Source: CAVQEK01 sp964596645 | GTDB lineage: Bacteria; Bacteroidota; Bacteroidia; Cytophagales; Cyclobacteriaceae | DNA: 64,000 bases | Direction of reading: 5' to 3' | NCBI GenBank assembly: GCA_964596645.1 | Contig: CAZQVB010000025.1 | Coordinates: 1 to 64,000 of the forward strand | Part shown: piece after piece, positions 35,295 to 43,820 of the stretch | Layout: every line of letters begins with the position of its first letter | How positions within the stretch are numbered: position 1 is the first letter of the stretch | Notes under the pieces: generated by a model | Database searches by the model: none | What the model was told of the DNA's origin: nothing | Seen by the model: the letters and a program-made list of their open reading frames with translations, nothing else | Translations under genes and position numbers: made by a program

Positions 35295-36846
35295 CGATCA
35301 TTACGTTGAATCGCAGATCGAATGGATCGAAGTGCGCCATCAGCTTGTTGATAAACTCCGGGTCGTTGATGTAAAAATTGAGCAGGTTGTGGTGGCGCTC
35401 TTGCAACTGGCCGTTGGGAAAGAGCTTTTCCTTCAGGCTGTGGATCTGCCGAAGACCAGTCTCCTGATTCTTCTCCTCCGATTTTTTCAGCTTTTTCTCT
35501 ATATGTTCCAGCTGCTTATGCACCTTAGCACTCTCTGCACCGATATATCCTTCCAATGATTGATCTATCGCCACAGACTTCTCTTTTATCTGCTCAAATA
35601 CGCGCACTACCGCCTGGCGCTCCTCTTCCAGCGATAGTTCATTGTCGGTATTTCTGTGTATAAAAAGCGACTTCAGCTCATGCTCCGGCAAAAAGAGCTC
35701 GCGAACATCCTGCACCGCCCGCTCCATTTTTTTAGGCAGGCTCTGTCCTATATACAGTCCGAAGTTGCGCGGCAGCAGCATAGGAAAGTCTATGTTGAAA
35801 GCTTCAAATCCTGCTTTCAACTGTAGCCAATAAGCGATTTCGGCGGGCCCGCCGATATAGGCAATATTGGGCAAAATGCGCTCCTGATACAGCGGGCGCA
35901 TCACTACGTTGGGGCTAAACTTTTCGGGGGAATCCTGCACCATCTGCAACATTTCGTCCTTGCTAAAGGTGAGGTCGGTATTGAGCACGGTGTAGGTATC
36001 GCCTTGCTGCGCTATACGCTCCCGCACATTATCATTCAAATAAAAAAAATTGATGTCTCGCGGGAAGGCCTGGGTTTTATATCCGGCTTCCTCAAGCTTT
36101 GTGTCCGTTTGTTCTATGTGTGCATTGAGTGTGTGCCTGGTGAGGTCATCTGTGATCAGGTCGCGAATTTCACTTTTCAGCCTGCGGTCGTCACCATCGA
36201 TGATCACCAGGCCCTCGGTGCCAAATAAATCATGCACCAGTTTGCGCGTAGCGGCCGTCAGTGTTTTATGATGTAGATATGCCTCCTGAAACAAAGGAAC
36301 TTTCTCCGGCATTTCTTCTATAAGCTGTGCCAGCGACTCTGTCGAGAAGCGGCCAACAGCGCCCGTCTGCTCCGATGCCCAGGTGTAATCATTGCCAAAA
36401 AGATGAAAATGGTTGATTTCCTGGAAGTCGTGATCTTCTGAGGCCATCCAGTATACCGGTACGAAATGATGATCGGGATGCGCCTTGTTGAGCCTTTTAG
36501 CCAGATTGACTACTGTCACTATTTTATAAATAAAATACAATGGACCAGTGAATATGTTGAGCTGGTGCCCGGTGGTGACGGTAAAGGTTTGGCCGCTTGC
36601 CAGCGACGCTATGTTTTCACTAACGGCGTCAGTGAGCGATATATCTTCGTATTGCTGTGTGAGTACATCGACCAACAGTTTACGGCGCCCGGGCTCGTGG
36701 CTTCTGGTGTCGATCAGGGTTTTTACAGCATCTGGCTGTGGAGGGAGCCCATAGAAAGGCTGCAGCTTCTTACTCTGCTGCACGTAGTCTAAAAAAATAG
36801 GAGAAAACGCGTCTGTTTCCCCAAAATCAACTTTTTCTATTTTCAT
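35284..36846 (-). CDS. bshC: Bacillithiol biosynthesis cysteine-adding enzyme BshC
   Basis: Adds cysteine to glucosaminyl-malate in the last step of bacillithiol synthesis, the low-molecular-weight thiol of many Bacteroidota. It is 520 residues, near the family norm. TVTTGHQLNIFTGPLYFIYKI lies near 92-112, VPVYWMASEDHDFQEINH near 129-146 and YIGGPAEIAYWLQLK in the middle; a charged coiled coil follows at about 420-475 (KVHKQLEHIEKKLKKSEEKN). bshA and bshB are not in the window. It lies between rimO (53 bp upstream) and the cyclo-ligase (11-bp overlap). Confidence 0.93.
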   Translation of the reverse strand: MKIEKVDFGETDAFSPIFLDYVQQSKKLQPFYGLPPQPDAVKTLIDTRSHEPGRRKLLVDVLTQQYEDISLTDAVSENIASLASGQTFTVTTGHQLNIFTGPLYFIYKIVTVVNLAKRLNKAHPDHHFVPVYWMASEDHDFQEINHFHLFGNDYTWASEQTGAVGRFSTESLAQLIEEMPEKVPLFQEAYLHHKTLTAATRKLVHDLFGTEGLVIIDGDDRRLKSEIRDLITDDLTRHTLNAHIEQTDTKLEEAGYKTQAFPRDINFFYLNDNVRERIAQQGDTYTVLNTDLTFSKDEMLQMVQDSPEKFSPNVVMRPLYQERILPNIAYIGGPAEIAYWLQLKAGFEAFNIDFPMLLPRNFGLYIGQSLPKKMERAVQDVRELFLPEHELKSLFIHRNTDNELSLEEERQAVVRVFEQIKEKSVAIDQSLEGYIGAESAKVHKQLEHIEKKLKKSEEKNQETGLRQIHSLKEKLFPNGQLQERHHNLLNFYINDPEFINKLMAHFDPFDLRFNVMIDEQ

Positions 36847-36899
36847 TATGTGTAAGCTGGTGCAAAAATTTTACGGGCTATTTGCATAAACGCCCCGCT

Positions 36900-38222
36900 T
36901 TATGGTTTGTTCCGGACGGGTATTCCATACAGGTCAAACTCCGTAGCCCTATCAACCTGCACATGCACAAAATCGCCCAGTCGCACATACTGATGCTTTG
37001 CCTCTATCAGCACCTCATTGTCTACCTCTGGCGAGTCGTACTCTGTACGGCCAACGAAATAGCCCGATTCCTTGCGATCGATCAATACTTTATAAGTTTT
37101 GCCCACTTTATGTTGGTTCAGCTCCCAGCTTATCTCCTGCTGCAGCTCCATCAGGCGCGACACCCGGCGCTCTTTCTCTTTGGCGGGCACGTCGTCTTGC
37201 AGTGCGTGACTGTGGGTGTTTTCTTCATGGGAGTAGGGAAACACACCCAACCGGTCGAATTTCCACTGGCTCACAAACTGCATCAGCTCTTCAAAATATT
37301 GCTTAGACTCCTGGGGGTGACCGACGATCATGGTGGTGCGTATGGCAATATCCGGCATTTTGGCGCGAATGGTTTCCAAGAGTTTTTCTGTTTTGTCGCG
37401 GGTAGTACCGCGGCGCATCAGCTGCAGCATGGGGGTGGATGCGTGCTGCAGCGGAATGTCCAGATAGTTGCAAATGTTGCTGCGGCTGGCCATCACATCG
37501 AGTACTTCGAGCGGAAAGCCCGAAGGGTAAGCATAGTGCAGGCGTATCCATTCTATGCCCTCCACATCGGCCAATGCATTGAGCAGGTCGGGCAAGGTGC
37601 GTTTGCCGTAGAGGTCGATGCCGTAGTAGGTAGAGTCTTGTGCGATGAGCAATAGTTCCTTCACGCCGTTTCGGGCCAGGTTTTTCGCCTCGGTCACCAG
37701 CTCTTCTGTAGGTCGCGATATGTGCTTGCCGCGCATGAGCGGTATGGCGCAGAATGAACACGGTCGATCGCATCCTTCTGAAATTTTCAAATAGGCGAAG
37801 TGCCTGGCGGTGGTGGTGCGGCGCTCACCGATGAGCTCGTGCTTGTAGTCTGCTTTAAACTTTTTGAGCAAAAGCGGCAATTCCATGGTGCCGAACCAGG
37901 CATCTACTCCCGGAATTTCTTGCTCCAACTCTTCGCGATAGCGCTGGGAAAGGCAGCCCGTTACATATACCTTTTCCACCTGGCCAGCCTGCTTGGCATC
38001 CGCATAGCGCAAGATGGTATCAATCGACTCCTGCTTGGCATTGTCGATGAAGCCACAGGTATTGATCACCACGATATTTGCGTCGTCTTTGCCCGATTCA
38101 TGCGTTACGGCTATGTTGTTGCCTTTCAGTTGGGTAAACAGCACTTCGGAGTCGACCAGATTTTTTGAGCAGCCGAGCGTCACTATGTTCACCTTGTCTT
38201 TGCGCTTTCCCTTCGTCCTCAC
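36900..38222 (-). CDS. rimO: Ribosomal protein S12 methylthiotransferase RimO
   Basis: Radical-SAM enzyme that adds a methylthio group to the beta carbon of Asp89 of S12. It is 440 residues. The N-terminal MTTase domain has cysteines in TLGCSKNLVDSE, NTCGFIDNA and TGCLSQRY for one 4Fe-4S cluster; the radical-SAM cluster is in CDRPCSFCAIP near 152-162; a C-terminal TRAM domain follows (about 370-435). CSKNLVDSE rather than CxxNxxDSE-type MiaB sequence favours RimO over MiaB. Its substrate gene rpsL is also in this window with the target residue present. Confidence 0.93.
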   Translation of the reverse strand: MRTKGKRKDKVNIVTLGCSKNLVDSEVLFTQLKGNNIAVTHESGKDDANIVVINTCGFIDNAKQESIDTILRYADAKQAGQVEKVYVTGCLSQRYREELEQEIPGVDAWFGTMELPLLLKKFKADYKHELIGERRTTTARHFAYLKISEGCDRPCSFCAIPLMRGKHISRPTEELVTEAKNLARNGVKELLLIAQDSTYYGIDLYGKRTLPDLLNALADVEGIEWIRLHYAYPSGFPLEVLDVMASRSNICNYLDIPLQHASTPMLQLMRRGTTRDKTEKLLETIRAKMPDIAIRTTMIVGHPQESKQYFEELMQFVSQWKFDRLGVFPYSHEENTHSHALQDDVPAKEKERRVSRLMELQQEISWELNQHKVGKTYKVLIDRKESGYFVGRTEYDSPEVDNEVLIEAKHQYVRLGDFVHVQVDRATEFDLYGIPVRNKP

Positions 38223-38333
38223 AGTTTTATCATTTCATGAATCTGCAAAATTAAGAAATAAAGCCGCGCCCGCCAGCATAGTGTGGTGGCGGATAATAAT
38301 ACCCATCGGCTGACGCCAATTGATTTAATTGGA

Positions 38334-38341
38334 TATTTTTG
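38334..38341 (+). promoter_or_regulatory. Candidate -7 box for the DUF6452 gene
   Basis: TATTTTTG fits TAnnTTTG and lies 31 bp before the ATG at 38373, supporting that start over the in-frame ATG at 38283. The -33 element is weak. Confidence 0.35.
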
Positions 38342-38372
38342 TCGTCGTTTCTTTAACCGCCTTGCCACTACC

Positions 38373-38897
38373 ATGCAGCGAAAAGCAAATCGCTCCATAT
38401 ACATCAAATTGATCATTGTAATGCTGGTATGCCTTACGGCCTGCGCTGATGAAAACTGCGTGACGGTATACAACAATGAGCTGCTCGTGCAATTTTTTGA
38501 TGAAGACGGTGATGCGCCAAAAAGAGTGCGTTTCTACAGCATCACTGCCGCCAATACCGATAGTGTGTTTTTTGATGCTACTACTTTTGAATCGACCTAC
38601 CGGCTCCCGGTCAATCCTGCTGCCGATACAACACGGTTTATTCTCGTACCTATCGATACTATTCTTTTAGACACGCTGTCGAGAGATCCGTTGCTGGTGC
38701 GGCGAGACACGGTGCTCGGTGCGACCCGAACGATCGGGGTTTCCTATAGCCGCTCCACACGCATCATCACGCCGGAGTGCGGGGTGGAAATAGCCTATCA
38801 AAACCTGATGATCGATACCATATCGTACGAAAATTATCTACTGTCGGCAGATGACCTCTCGCGGTTCAATGATGCAAATATTGAAATATATGAGTAG
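38373..38897 (+). CDS. DUF6452-family lipoprotein
   Basis: A 174-residue lipoprotein when started at 38373 (MQRKANRSIYIKLIIVMLV, then lipobox CLTAC). The longer frame from 38283 would put 30 extra residues before the signal peptide and cross a likely promoter. The mature part is beta-rich and has ENCVTVYNNELLVQFFDE near its start. It matches a Bacteroidota family of unknown function that is found beside the DUF6048 barrel gene, as here; the two overlap. Probably an outer-membrane accessory lipoprotein. Confidence 0.72.
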   Translation: MQRKANRSIYIKLIIVMLVCLTACADENCVTVYNNELLVQFFDEDGDAPKRVRFYSITAANTDSVFFDATTFESTYRLPVNPAADTTRFILVPIDTILLDTLSRDPLLVRRDTVLGATRTIGVSYSRSTRIITPECGVEIAYQNLMIDTISYENYLLSADDLSRFNDANIEIYE

Positions 38898-39600
38898 GCT
38901 GCTGTGCTTGATGGTACTGATGGGTACGCTGGGCGTGCAGGGAGTTGTGGCACAAAAGGGCCGCTTTATTCCATCTGGTTTGCGCATAGGTACCGATCTG
39001 GTGGCACTGCCTGTCAATCTGTTTTCGGCAGAGCAAGACAAATGGGAAGTAACCGCCGATGTGGATTTTGACCGCTACCTGCTGGTCGCGGATTACGGCT
39101 GGTCGTCGTATGCGCTTCGCGATCAAACATTTGGCTACAAAAGTAATGGGAGTTATTTCCGTATTGGGCCTGATGTGAATTTCATGCACAACGACCGCGA
39201 CCTCAATGTGGCGTTTTTTGGCTTGCGCTATGCTGCCAGCAGCTTCAGCGATCAACTGCGTTACAATACACGTGCAGAAATACAGGAGGACATCCGTTGG
39301 CCCGAAAGTCTTGAAAACACCTCTAACAGTGCAGCCCCAGCCCGTTGGGCAGAAATGAATGCCGGATTGCGGATACGGGTGATCCAGCAATTTTTCCTCG
39401 GCTTTACGCTCAGGTACAAGTTTTTGTTCAGGACGGCCAATACCGACGGATCACTGACGCCGTATTTTGTGCCTGGCTTTGGCAAGAATATCGATGCCGA
39501 TGCCTGGGGGTTCAACTACTACGCCTACTACCGCATTCCCTTTAGAAAGAAGGTTTTTTATGACCCGGCAAAGGCCAAGGCAGAAGGTGCAGAAAGATGA
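38869..39600 (+). CDS. DUF6048-family outer-membrane beta-barrel protein
   Basis: About 243 residues from the ATG at 38869 (MMQILKYMSRLLCLMVLMG, signal peptide ending near VVAQ). The body alternates polar and hydrophobic residues as in a small barrel and has LRIGTDLVALPVNLFSAEQ and RIGPDVNFMHNDRDLNVAFF segments typical of the family. The start is uncertain: ATGs at 38851, 38869, 38872 and 38890 are all in frame, and each overlaps the end of the DUF6452 gene. The overlap suggests coupled translation and a shared envelope role that is not known. Confidence 0.72.
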   Translation: MMQILKYMSRLLCLMVLMGTLGVQGVVAQKGRFIPSGLRIGTDLVALPVNLFSAEQDKWEVTADVDFDRYLLVADYGWSSYALRDQTFGYKSNGSYFRIGPDVNFMHNDRDLNVAFFGLRYAASSFSDQLRYNTRAEIQEDIRWPESLENTSNSAAPARWAEMNAGLRIRVIQQFFLGFTLRYKFLFRTANTDGSLTPYFVPGFGKNIDADAWGFNYYAYYRIPFRKKVFYDPAKAKAEGAER

Positions 39601-39611
39601 TACGGTAGGGA

Positions 39612-40199
39612 TTAAAAGAAGAAAGACATTCGGTAAATAATGGCGTCGTTGTATGGCGAACGTTGCTCATCGTGCAAAACGTTGTAAAGCAGCATGATCG
39701 ATACGCCGCCTGTGCGGCCCACAGGCTGGTTGATACCACCGCCCAGGAAAAGGCCGGGCACCCATTCCCTATTGAAATTTTGGTCTCTCACCTGGAACAC
39801 CTCCCAATTGATGGCTTCGAATTCGGCGTGGGCAAAGAGTGGGCCGTACAACATTTGGCTGGCAAATATTCTACCTCCATACAGGTGATCATGGTTGGTG
39901 AACTGTTCGCCCGACACATATCTATACTTTTGATACAGATACTGATAGCGTATACCCGCGCCGAGCATGAGCTTGTCGGTAGCGCGGTAGGCGGCTGACG
40001 GCGACACTTCCACATAGCCAAAGTCGTTGCCAAACCAGAGGCCGAATGAACCACCAAACACTACTTTATCCATGAACCTGCTCTCTTCTGCTGGCTCCGG
40101 CCGCTGTGTGATCAGATTTTCGTCCGTTTGCTGTGCATAGGCTGCACTGAATGCAAACAACAACAGGTAGATAAGTGCATGGTATCGAATGGCAGGCAT
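39612..40199 (-). CDS. Small outer-membrane beta-barrel protein
   Basis: A 195-residue exported protein with a signal peptide (MPAIRYHALIYLLLFAFSAAYAQ, cleavage likely after AYA). The rest consists of short amphipathic strands rich in Gly, Tyr and Phe (VVFGGSFGLWFGNDFGYVEV, then LMLGAGIRYQYLYQKYRY), ending in Phe-Phe-Phe, the usual C-terminal signal of outer-membrane barrels. Eight strands would fit the length. No specific family was recognised. It begins 8 bp after the FtsB-like stop and ends 11 bp from the convergent DUF6048 gene. Confidence 0.7.
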   Translation of the reverse strand: MPAIRYHALIYLLLFAFSAAYAQQTDENLITQRPEPAEESRFMDKVVFGGSFGLWFGNDFGYVEVSPSAAYRATDKLMLGAGIRYQYLYQKYRYVSGEQFTNHDHLYGGRIFASQMLYGPLFAHAEFEAINWEVFQVRDQNFNREWVPGLFLGGGINQPVGRTGGVSIMLLYNVLHDEQRSPYNDAIIYRMSFFF

Positions 40200-40207
40200 G
40201 GCTCTGG

Positions 40208-40501
40208 TTAATCTTCTTCCACTATGACAAACAAATCCTCAGTTTCCTTTTTCATCAGGTACTTCTCGCGCGCGAATTTCTCTAGTAAATCCTGATTGGT
40301 AAGTAATTGTTGGCGATCTGCCCTCACCTCCTCTATTTTTGTTTCATAATAGGCTTTTTCCTTGGCCAGATCGCTGAGCTTAGACTTGAGTTTATATTGG
40401 CTATACAGGTCGTTGGTATCGATAAACAGCATCCACGACAGGAAAGTCATGCCGGCTACGAAATAGAAATTTTTTGTGAATGGTGGTAAATTCTTCAGCA
40501 T
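40208..40501 (-). CDS. FtsB/DivIC-like septum formation initiator
   Basis: A 97-residue bitopic protein from the ATG at 40501 (MLKNLPPFTKNFYFVAGMTF); the frame upstream to 40561 runs into the eno terminator and is rejected. One membrane segment at about 12-28, then a coiled coil (LYSQYKLKSKLSDLAKEKAY) and the FAREKYLMKKETEDLFVI segment typical of FtsB/DivIC. It should take part in the FtsQ/FtsL division complex at midcell. It follows eno, a placement common for ftsB across bacteria. Confidence 0.85.
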   Translation of the reverse strand: MLKNLPPFTKNFYFVAGMTFLSWMLFIDTNDLYSQYKLKSKLSDLAKEKAYYETKIEEVRADRQQLLTNQDLLEKFAREKYLMKKETEDLFVIVEED

Positions 40502-40542
40502 GCTATTGTTGGTGATTTTTGAAGAAAGGGCAATGTAAAGAA

Positions 40543-40581
40543 AAAAAGCCTCATCCGCCAAAATGGCAAATGGGGCTTTTT
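40543..40581 (-). terminator. Intrinsic terminator after eno
   Basis: On the minus strand AAAAAGCC and GGCTTTTT form the outer stem, with a C/A mismatch, then CAT/ATG and an inner GCC/GGC. A T-run follows toward the FtsB-like gene. Because both arms carry A/T runs it may work in both directions. Confidence 0.75.
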
Positions 40582-40603
40582 CGCAAAAAATATCTCAATT
40601 GAA

Positions 40604-41887
40604 TTATTGCTTCTTCTGTGGGAACCGCGCTATCTCGCCCAATTCTTCCTCTATTCTGAGCAATTGATTGTATTTGGCCATTCTGTCGGAGCGCGACAAT
40701 GAGCCGGTTTTGATTTGGCCGGCATTGGTCGCCACGGCAATGTCTGCAATGGTGGCGTCTTCCGTTTCACCTGAGCGGTGCGACACTACGGCCGTCCAAC
40801 CTGCTTTGTGGGCCATTTCTATGGCGTCAAGGGTTTCGCTCAGCGTTCCGATCTGGTTTACTTTGATCAATATGGAGTTGCCACACTTCTCTTCAATACC
40901 CCTTTTAAGGAATTTCACGTTCGTCACCAGCAAGTCATCGCCTACCAGCTGACATTTTGAGCCTATGCGCTCTGTGAGCAGTGCCCAACCTTCCCAGTCG
41001 TTCTCGTCGCAGCCATCTTCTATGGAATCGATGGGATATTTGGAGATCAGTTCAGCCAAATAATCAACCTGCTCTGCGCGTGAGCGCACCTTGCCGGTAG
41101 AGCCTTCAAACTTGGCATAGTCATATTTTCCGTCTTTGTAAAACTCGGAAGAAGCGCAATCGAGCGCGATGGTAACGTCGCTGCCGGGTTTGTAACCAGC
41201 ACCCTCAATGGCTTTCAGAATGCTATCCAGTGCCTCTTCTGTGCCGCCTGAGAAATTAGGGGCAAAGCCACCTTCATCGCCAACGGCGGTGCTCAGGCCT
41301 TTCTTTTTTATTATGCCTTTGAGCGTGTGGAATATCTCTGCACCCATGCGCAGTGCTTCACTAAAAGTAGGGGCACCCACCGGGCGAATCATAAATTCTT
41401 GAAAAGCAATGGGCGCATCGGAGTGAGAGCCACCATTGATGATGTTCATCATAGGCACAGGCAGTGTTTGTGCATTGGCACCACCGATGTAGCGGTACAA
41501 CGGCTGAGCAGACTCCATGGCAGCGGCCTTGGCTACAGCCAAAGACACACCCAGAATGGCGTTGGCGCCGAGTTTACTCTTGGTCTCTGTGCCATCGAGC
41601 TCTATCATAATTTTATCGATGAGCTTCTGCTCAAATACAGACATACCAATGAGCTCATCGGCTATTTTCTCATTGACATTGTCTACTGCCTTGAGCACAC
41701 CTTTTCCGAGATATTTAGACTTATCGCCATCACGCAGCTCTACTGCCTCATTTTCTCCGGTAGATGCGCCGGAAGGCACACCAGCCCGTCCTACAAAGCC
41801 ATTTTCGGTGATTACATCTACTTCAATTGTTGGATTGCCGCGCGAGTCAAGGATTTGTCTAGCGTGGATACTTTCTATCAGACTCAT
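40604..41887 (-). CDS. eno: Enolase
   Basis: Interconverts 2-phosphoglycerate and phosphoenolpyruvate in glycolysis, Mg-dependent, cytoplasmic. It is 427 residues, the normal length. SIHARQILDSRGNPTIEVDV opens it; GANAILGVSLAVAKAAA, SIEDGCDENDWEGW with the Mg-binding acidic residues, and the catalytic-loop SHRSGETEDATIADIAVA near the C-terminus are all intact. It starts 10 bp after the carA stop and is followed by a terminator. Confidence 0.98.
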   Translation of the reverse strand: MSLIESIHARQILDSRGNPTIEVDVITENGFVGRAGVPSGASTGENEAVELRDGDKSKYLGKGVLKAVDNVNEKIADELIGMSVFEQKLIDKIMIELDGTETKSKLGANAILGVSLAVAKAAAMESAQPLYRYIGGANAQTLPVPMMNIINGGSHSDAPIAFQEFMIRPVGAPTFSEALRMGAEIFHTLKGIIKKKGLSTAVGDEGGFAPNFSGGTEEALDSILKAIEGAGYKPGSDVTIALDCASSEFYKDGKYDYAKFEGSTGKVRSRAEQVDYLAELISKYPIDSIEDGCDENDWEGWALLTERIGSKCQLVGDDLLVTNVKFLKRGIEEKCGNSILIKVNQIGTLSETLDAIEMAHKAGWTAVVSHRSGETEDATIADIAVATNAGQIKTGSLSRSDRMAKYNQLLRIEEELGEIARFPQKKQ

Positions 41888-41897
41888 AATTTAAAAT

Positions 41898-43001
41898 TTA
41901 TTGTTTAGACATCAGATTGATGAAATTGTCGAATAAGTAGCGAGAATCGTGTGGGCCGGGCGACGACTCAGGGTGATGCTGCACAGAGAAAGCTGGTTTG
42001 TCTTTTATGCGAATGCCAGCCACGGTGTTGTCATTGAGGTTTACGTGGGTCACAATTACGTGATCGGACCTTTCTATTTCCTCCATATTCACACAGAAGC
42101 CGTGGTTTTGGCTGGTCATTTCACAATACGTGGTTTCCATGTTTTTCACTGGATGGTTCAGCCCGCGATGACCGTGGTGCATTTTATAGGTAGAAATGCC
42201 CGCTGCCAAAGCCAGCAACTGGTTGCCCAGGCATATACCAAAGAGCGGCTTGCCGGAATCCAGCATCTTTCGGGTGGTTTCTACGGCATAGTCCATCGCG
42301 GCCGGATCGCCTGGGCCATTGGACAAAAAGTATCCATGTGGCTGCCATTGCTCTATTTCTTCGAAGGTTGTGCGGGCAGGATACACCTTACAATAACAAC
42401 CTCTTGAGGTCAGGTGCTTCAGGATGCTCGTCTTTATACCGTAATCCATCACAGCCACACGCCATTGTGCATTTTCATCGCCGACATAGTAAGGCTCCTT
42501 TGTCGATATCACCGACGACAACTCCAGTCCTTTCATCGAAGGCACCTTTTTCAACTCTGCCTTTAGTTTATCTATATCGAACTCTTCGGAAGAGATAAGG
42601 CAGTTCATAGCGCCTTTGCTGCGTATATGGCGCACAAGCTTGCGGGTGTCAACACTGGAAATGCCTACGATGTTGTACTGCTCCAGGTACTCCTGCAGCG
42701 ATTTCGATGCGAGGTGACGGCTGTGTATTCTGGAGAAATCATTGACCACCAGACCAGATATTTTCGGTTTGGATGATTCATTTTCATCCTCATGCACGCC
42801 ATAGTTGCCGATGTGTGCTGTAGTGTTTACGATCACCTGGCCATAGTAGGATGGATCGGTGTAGATCTCCTGATAGCCGGTCATACCGGTGTTAAAACAT
42901 ATTTCTCCACCAGCGGTACCTTTTTTGCCAATGGCCTTGCCCTCATAGTAGGTGCCATCCTCGAGCATGAGTATCGCCTTGTCTTTAACCGTATGCTTCA
43001 T
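41898..43001 (-). CDS. carA: Carbamoyl-phosphate synthase small (glutaminase) subunit
   Basis: Hydrolyses glutamine and channels ammonia to CarB for carbamoyl phosphate, feeding pyrimidine and arginine synthesis. It is 367 residues. The N-terminal CarA domain has GEICFNTGMTGYQEIYTDPSY near 32-52, and the class I amidotransferase domain has nucleophile Cys257 in GICLGNQLLALA and the catalytic HHPE near the end. carB is not adjacent. It forms a two-gene unit with eno and has its own candidate promoter. Confidence 0.97.
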   Translation of the reverse strand: MKHTVKDKAILMLEDGTYYEGKAIGKKGTAGGEICFNTGMTGYQEIYTDPSYYGQVIVNTTAHIGNYGVHEDENESSKPKISGLVVNDFSRIHSRHLASKSLQEYLEQYNIVGISSVDTRKLVRHIRSKGAMNCLISSEEFDIDKLKAELKKVPSMKGLELSSVISTKEPYYVGDENAQWRVAVMDYGIKTSILKHLTSRGCYCKVYPARTTFEEIEQWQPHGYFLSNGPGDPAAMDYAVETTRKMLDSGKPLFGICLGNQLLALAAGISTYKMHHGHRGLNHPVKNMETTYCEMTSQNHGFCVNMEEIERSDHVIVTHVNLNDNTVAGIRIKDKPAFSVQHHPESSPGPHDSRYLFDNFINLMSKQ

Positions 43002-43026
43002 GATTGATTTTTAATGGAAGGTTGCG

Positions 43027-43058
43027 CAAAATAAACCATTATGATAAACTTATGCAAA
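43027..43058 (-). promoter_or_regulatory. Probable carA-eno promoter
   Basis: On the minus strand TTTG (43055-43058), a 20-bp spacer and TTATTTTG (43027-43034) lie 26 bp before the carA start. The -7 box departs from TAnnTTTG at its second base only. The rplQ terminator lies just upstream, so a new promoter is expected here. Confidence 0.55.
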
Positions 43059-43082
43059 GTGCCCGAACCCAAATGCCCGGGC

Positions 43083-43122
43083 AAAAAAATAGGGATTAAG
43101 CCGTAGCTCAATCCCTATTTTT
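43083..43122 (-). terminator. Intrinsic terminator after rplQ
   Basis: AAAAATAGGGATT (43085-43097) pairs with AATCCCTATTTTT (43110-43122), plus an inner AGC/GCT and a 4-nt loop, with T-runs on both sides. It closes the long ribosomal-protein transcript before carA. Confidence 0.9.
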
Positions 43123-43139
43123 ATCAAATATATAATTCC

Positions 43140-43811
43140 TTATTTATCTTTTTCTTCATCTTCTTCGCTGGTCTTTTTCTCTTCTTTACCGCTTGTGTCA
43201 GAAGACTCATCCACTTCTTTTTGCTCTTCCTGAGAAGTGCTTTCTTCAGATTCGGTCTGGGCTTTTACCTCAGTATCGGTCTCTTCCTCCTTAGGCTGAT
43301 CTTTCTTGGCTTCTGTCTTTTCTTCTTTTTTCGCCGCTTTACTATCATCTGCCTGCTTGGCGGTGGTTGCTTTCTCTCCATCCGTAGACTTCTTGCCTCC
43401 TCGACGGCTTCTGCGTGTTTTTGCTTTGGAGCTATCGTCATCCAGCAACAGCTCGTTGTAGTCTACAAGTTCCATCATGCACGTTTCGGCGTTGTCTCCC
43501 AACCTGTTGCCCATACGAATGATCCTCGTATATCCGCCTGGCCTTTGGCTTATTTTCTCCGAAACCACATCGAACAGTTCCTTCACAGATTCCTTGTTCT
43601 GCAGGTAAGAAAATACTACCCTGCGGCTGTTGGTGGTGTCCGACTTTGATTTGGTAAGCAAAGGTTCCACATACTTCCTCAATGCTTTTGCTTTGGCCAC
43701 TGTAGTGGTAATGCGCTTATGTAGAATCAAGGAAGAGGCCATGTTTGAAAGCATCGCTTTTCGATGTGGGGCCGTTCTTCCCAGATGGTTAAATTTTCTA
43801 CCGTGTCTCAT
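43140..43811 (-). CDS. rplQ: 50S ribosomal protein L17 with long charged C-terminal tail
   Basis: Large-subunit protein near the exit tunnel. Residues 1 to about 120 are the normal L17 fold (MRHGRKFNHLGRTAPHRKAM opening). Residues from about 128 on are a low-complexity tail of about 95 residues rich in Lys, Glu, Ser and Thr (for example KAKTRRSRRGGKKSTDGEKA, then acidic repeats), ending in DKDK-like charges. Tails of this kind occur in Bacteroidota L17 but this one nearly doubles the protein. Last gene of the rpoA cluster, 9 bp after rpoA. Confidence 0.95.
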   Translation of the reverse strand: MRHGRKFNHLGRTAPHRKAMLSNMASSLILHKRITTTVAKAKALRKYVEPLLTKSKSDTTNSRRVVFSYLQNKESVKELFDVVSEKISQRPGGYTRIIRMGNRLGDNAETCMMELVDYNELLLDDDSSKAKTRRSRRGGKKSTDGEKATTAKQADDSKAAKKEEKTEAKKDQPKEEETDTEVKAQTESEESTSQEEQKEVDESSDTSGKEEKKTSEEDEEKDK

Positions 43812-43820
43812 CTTCTTATA

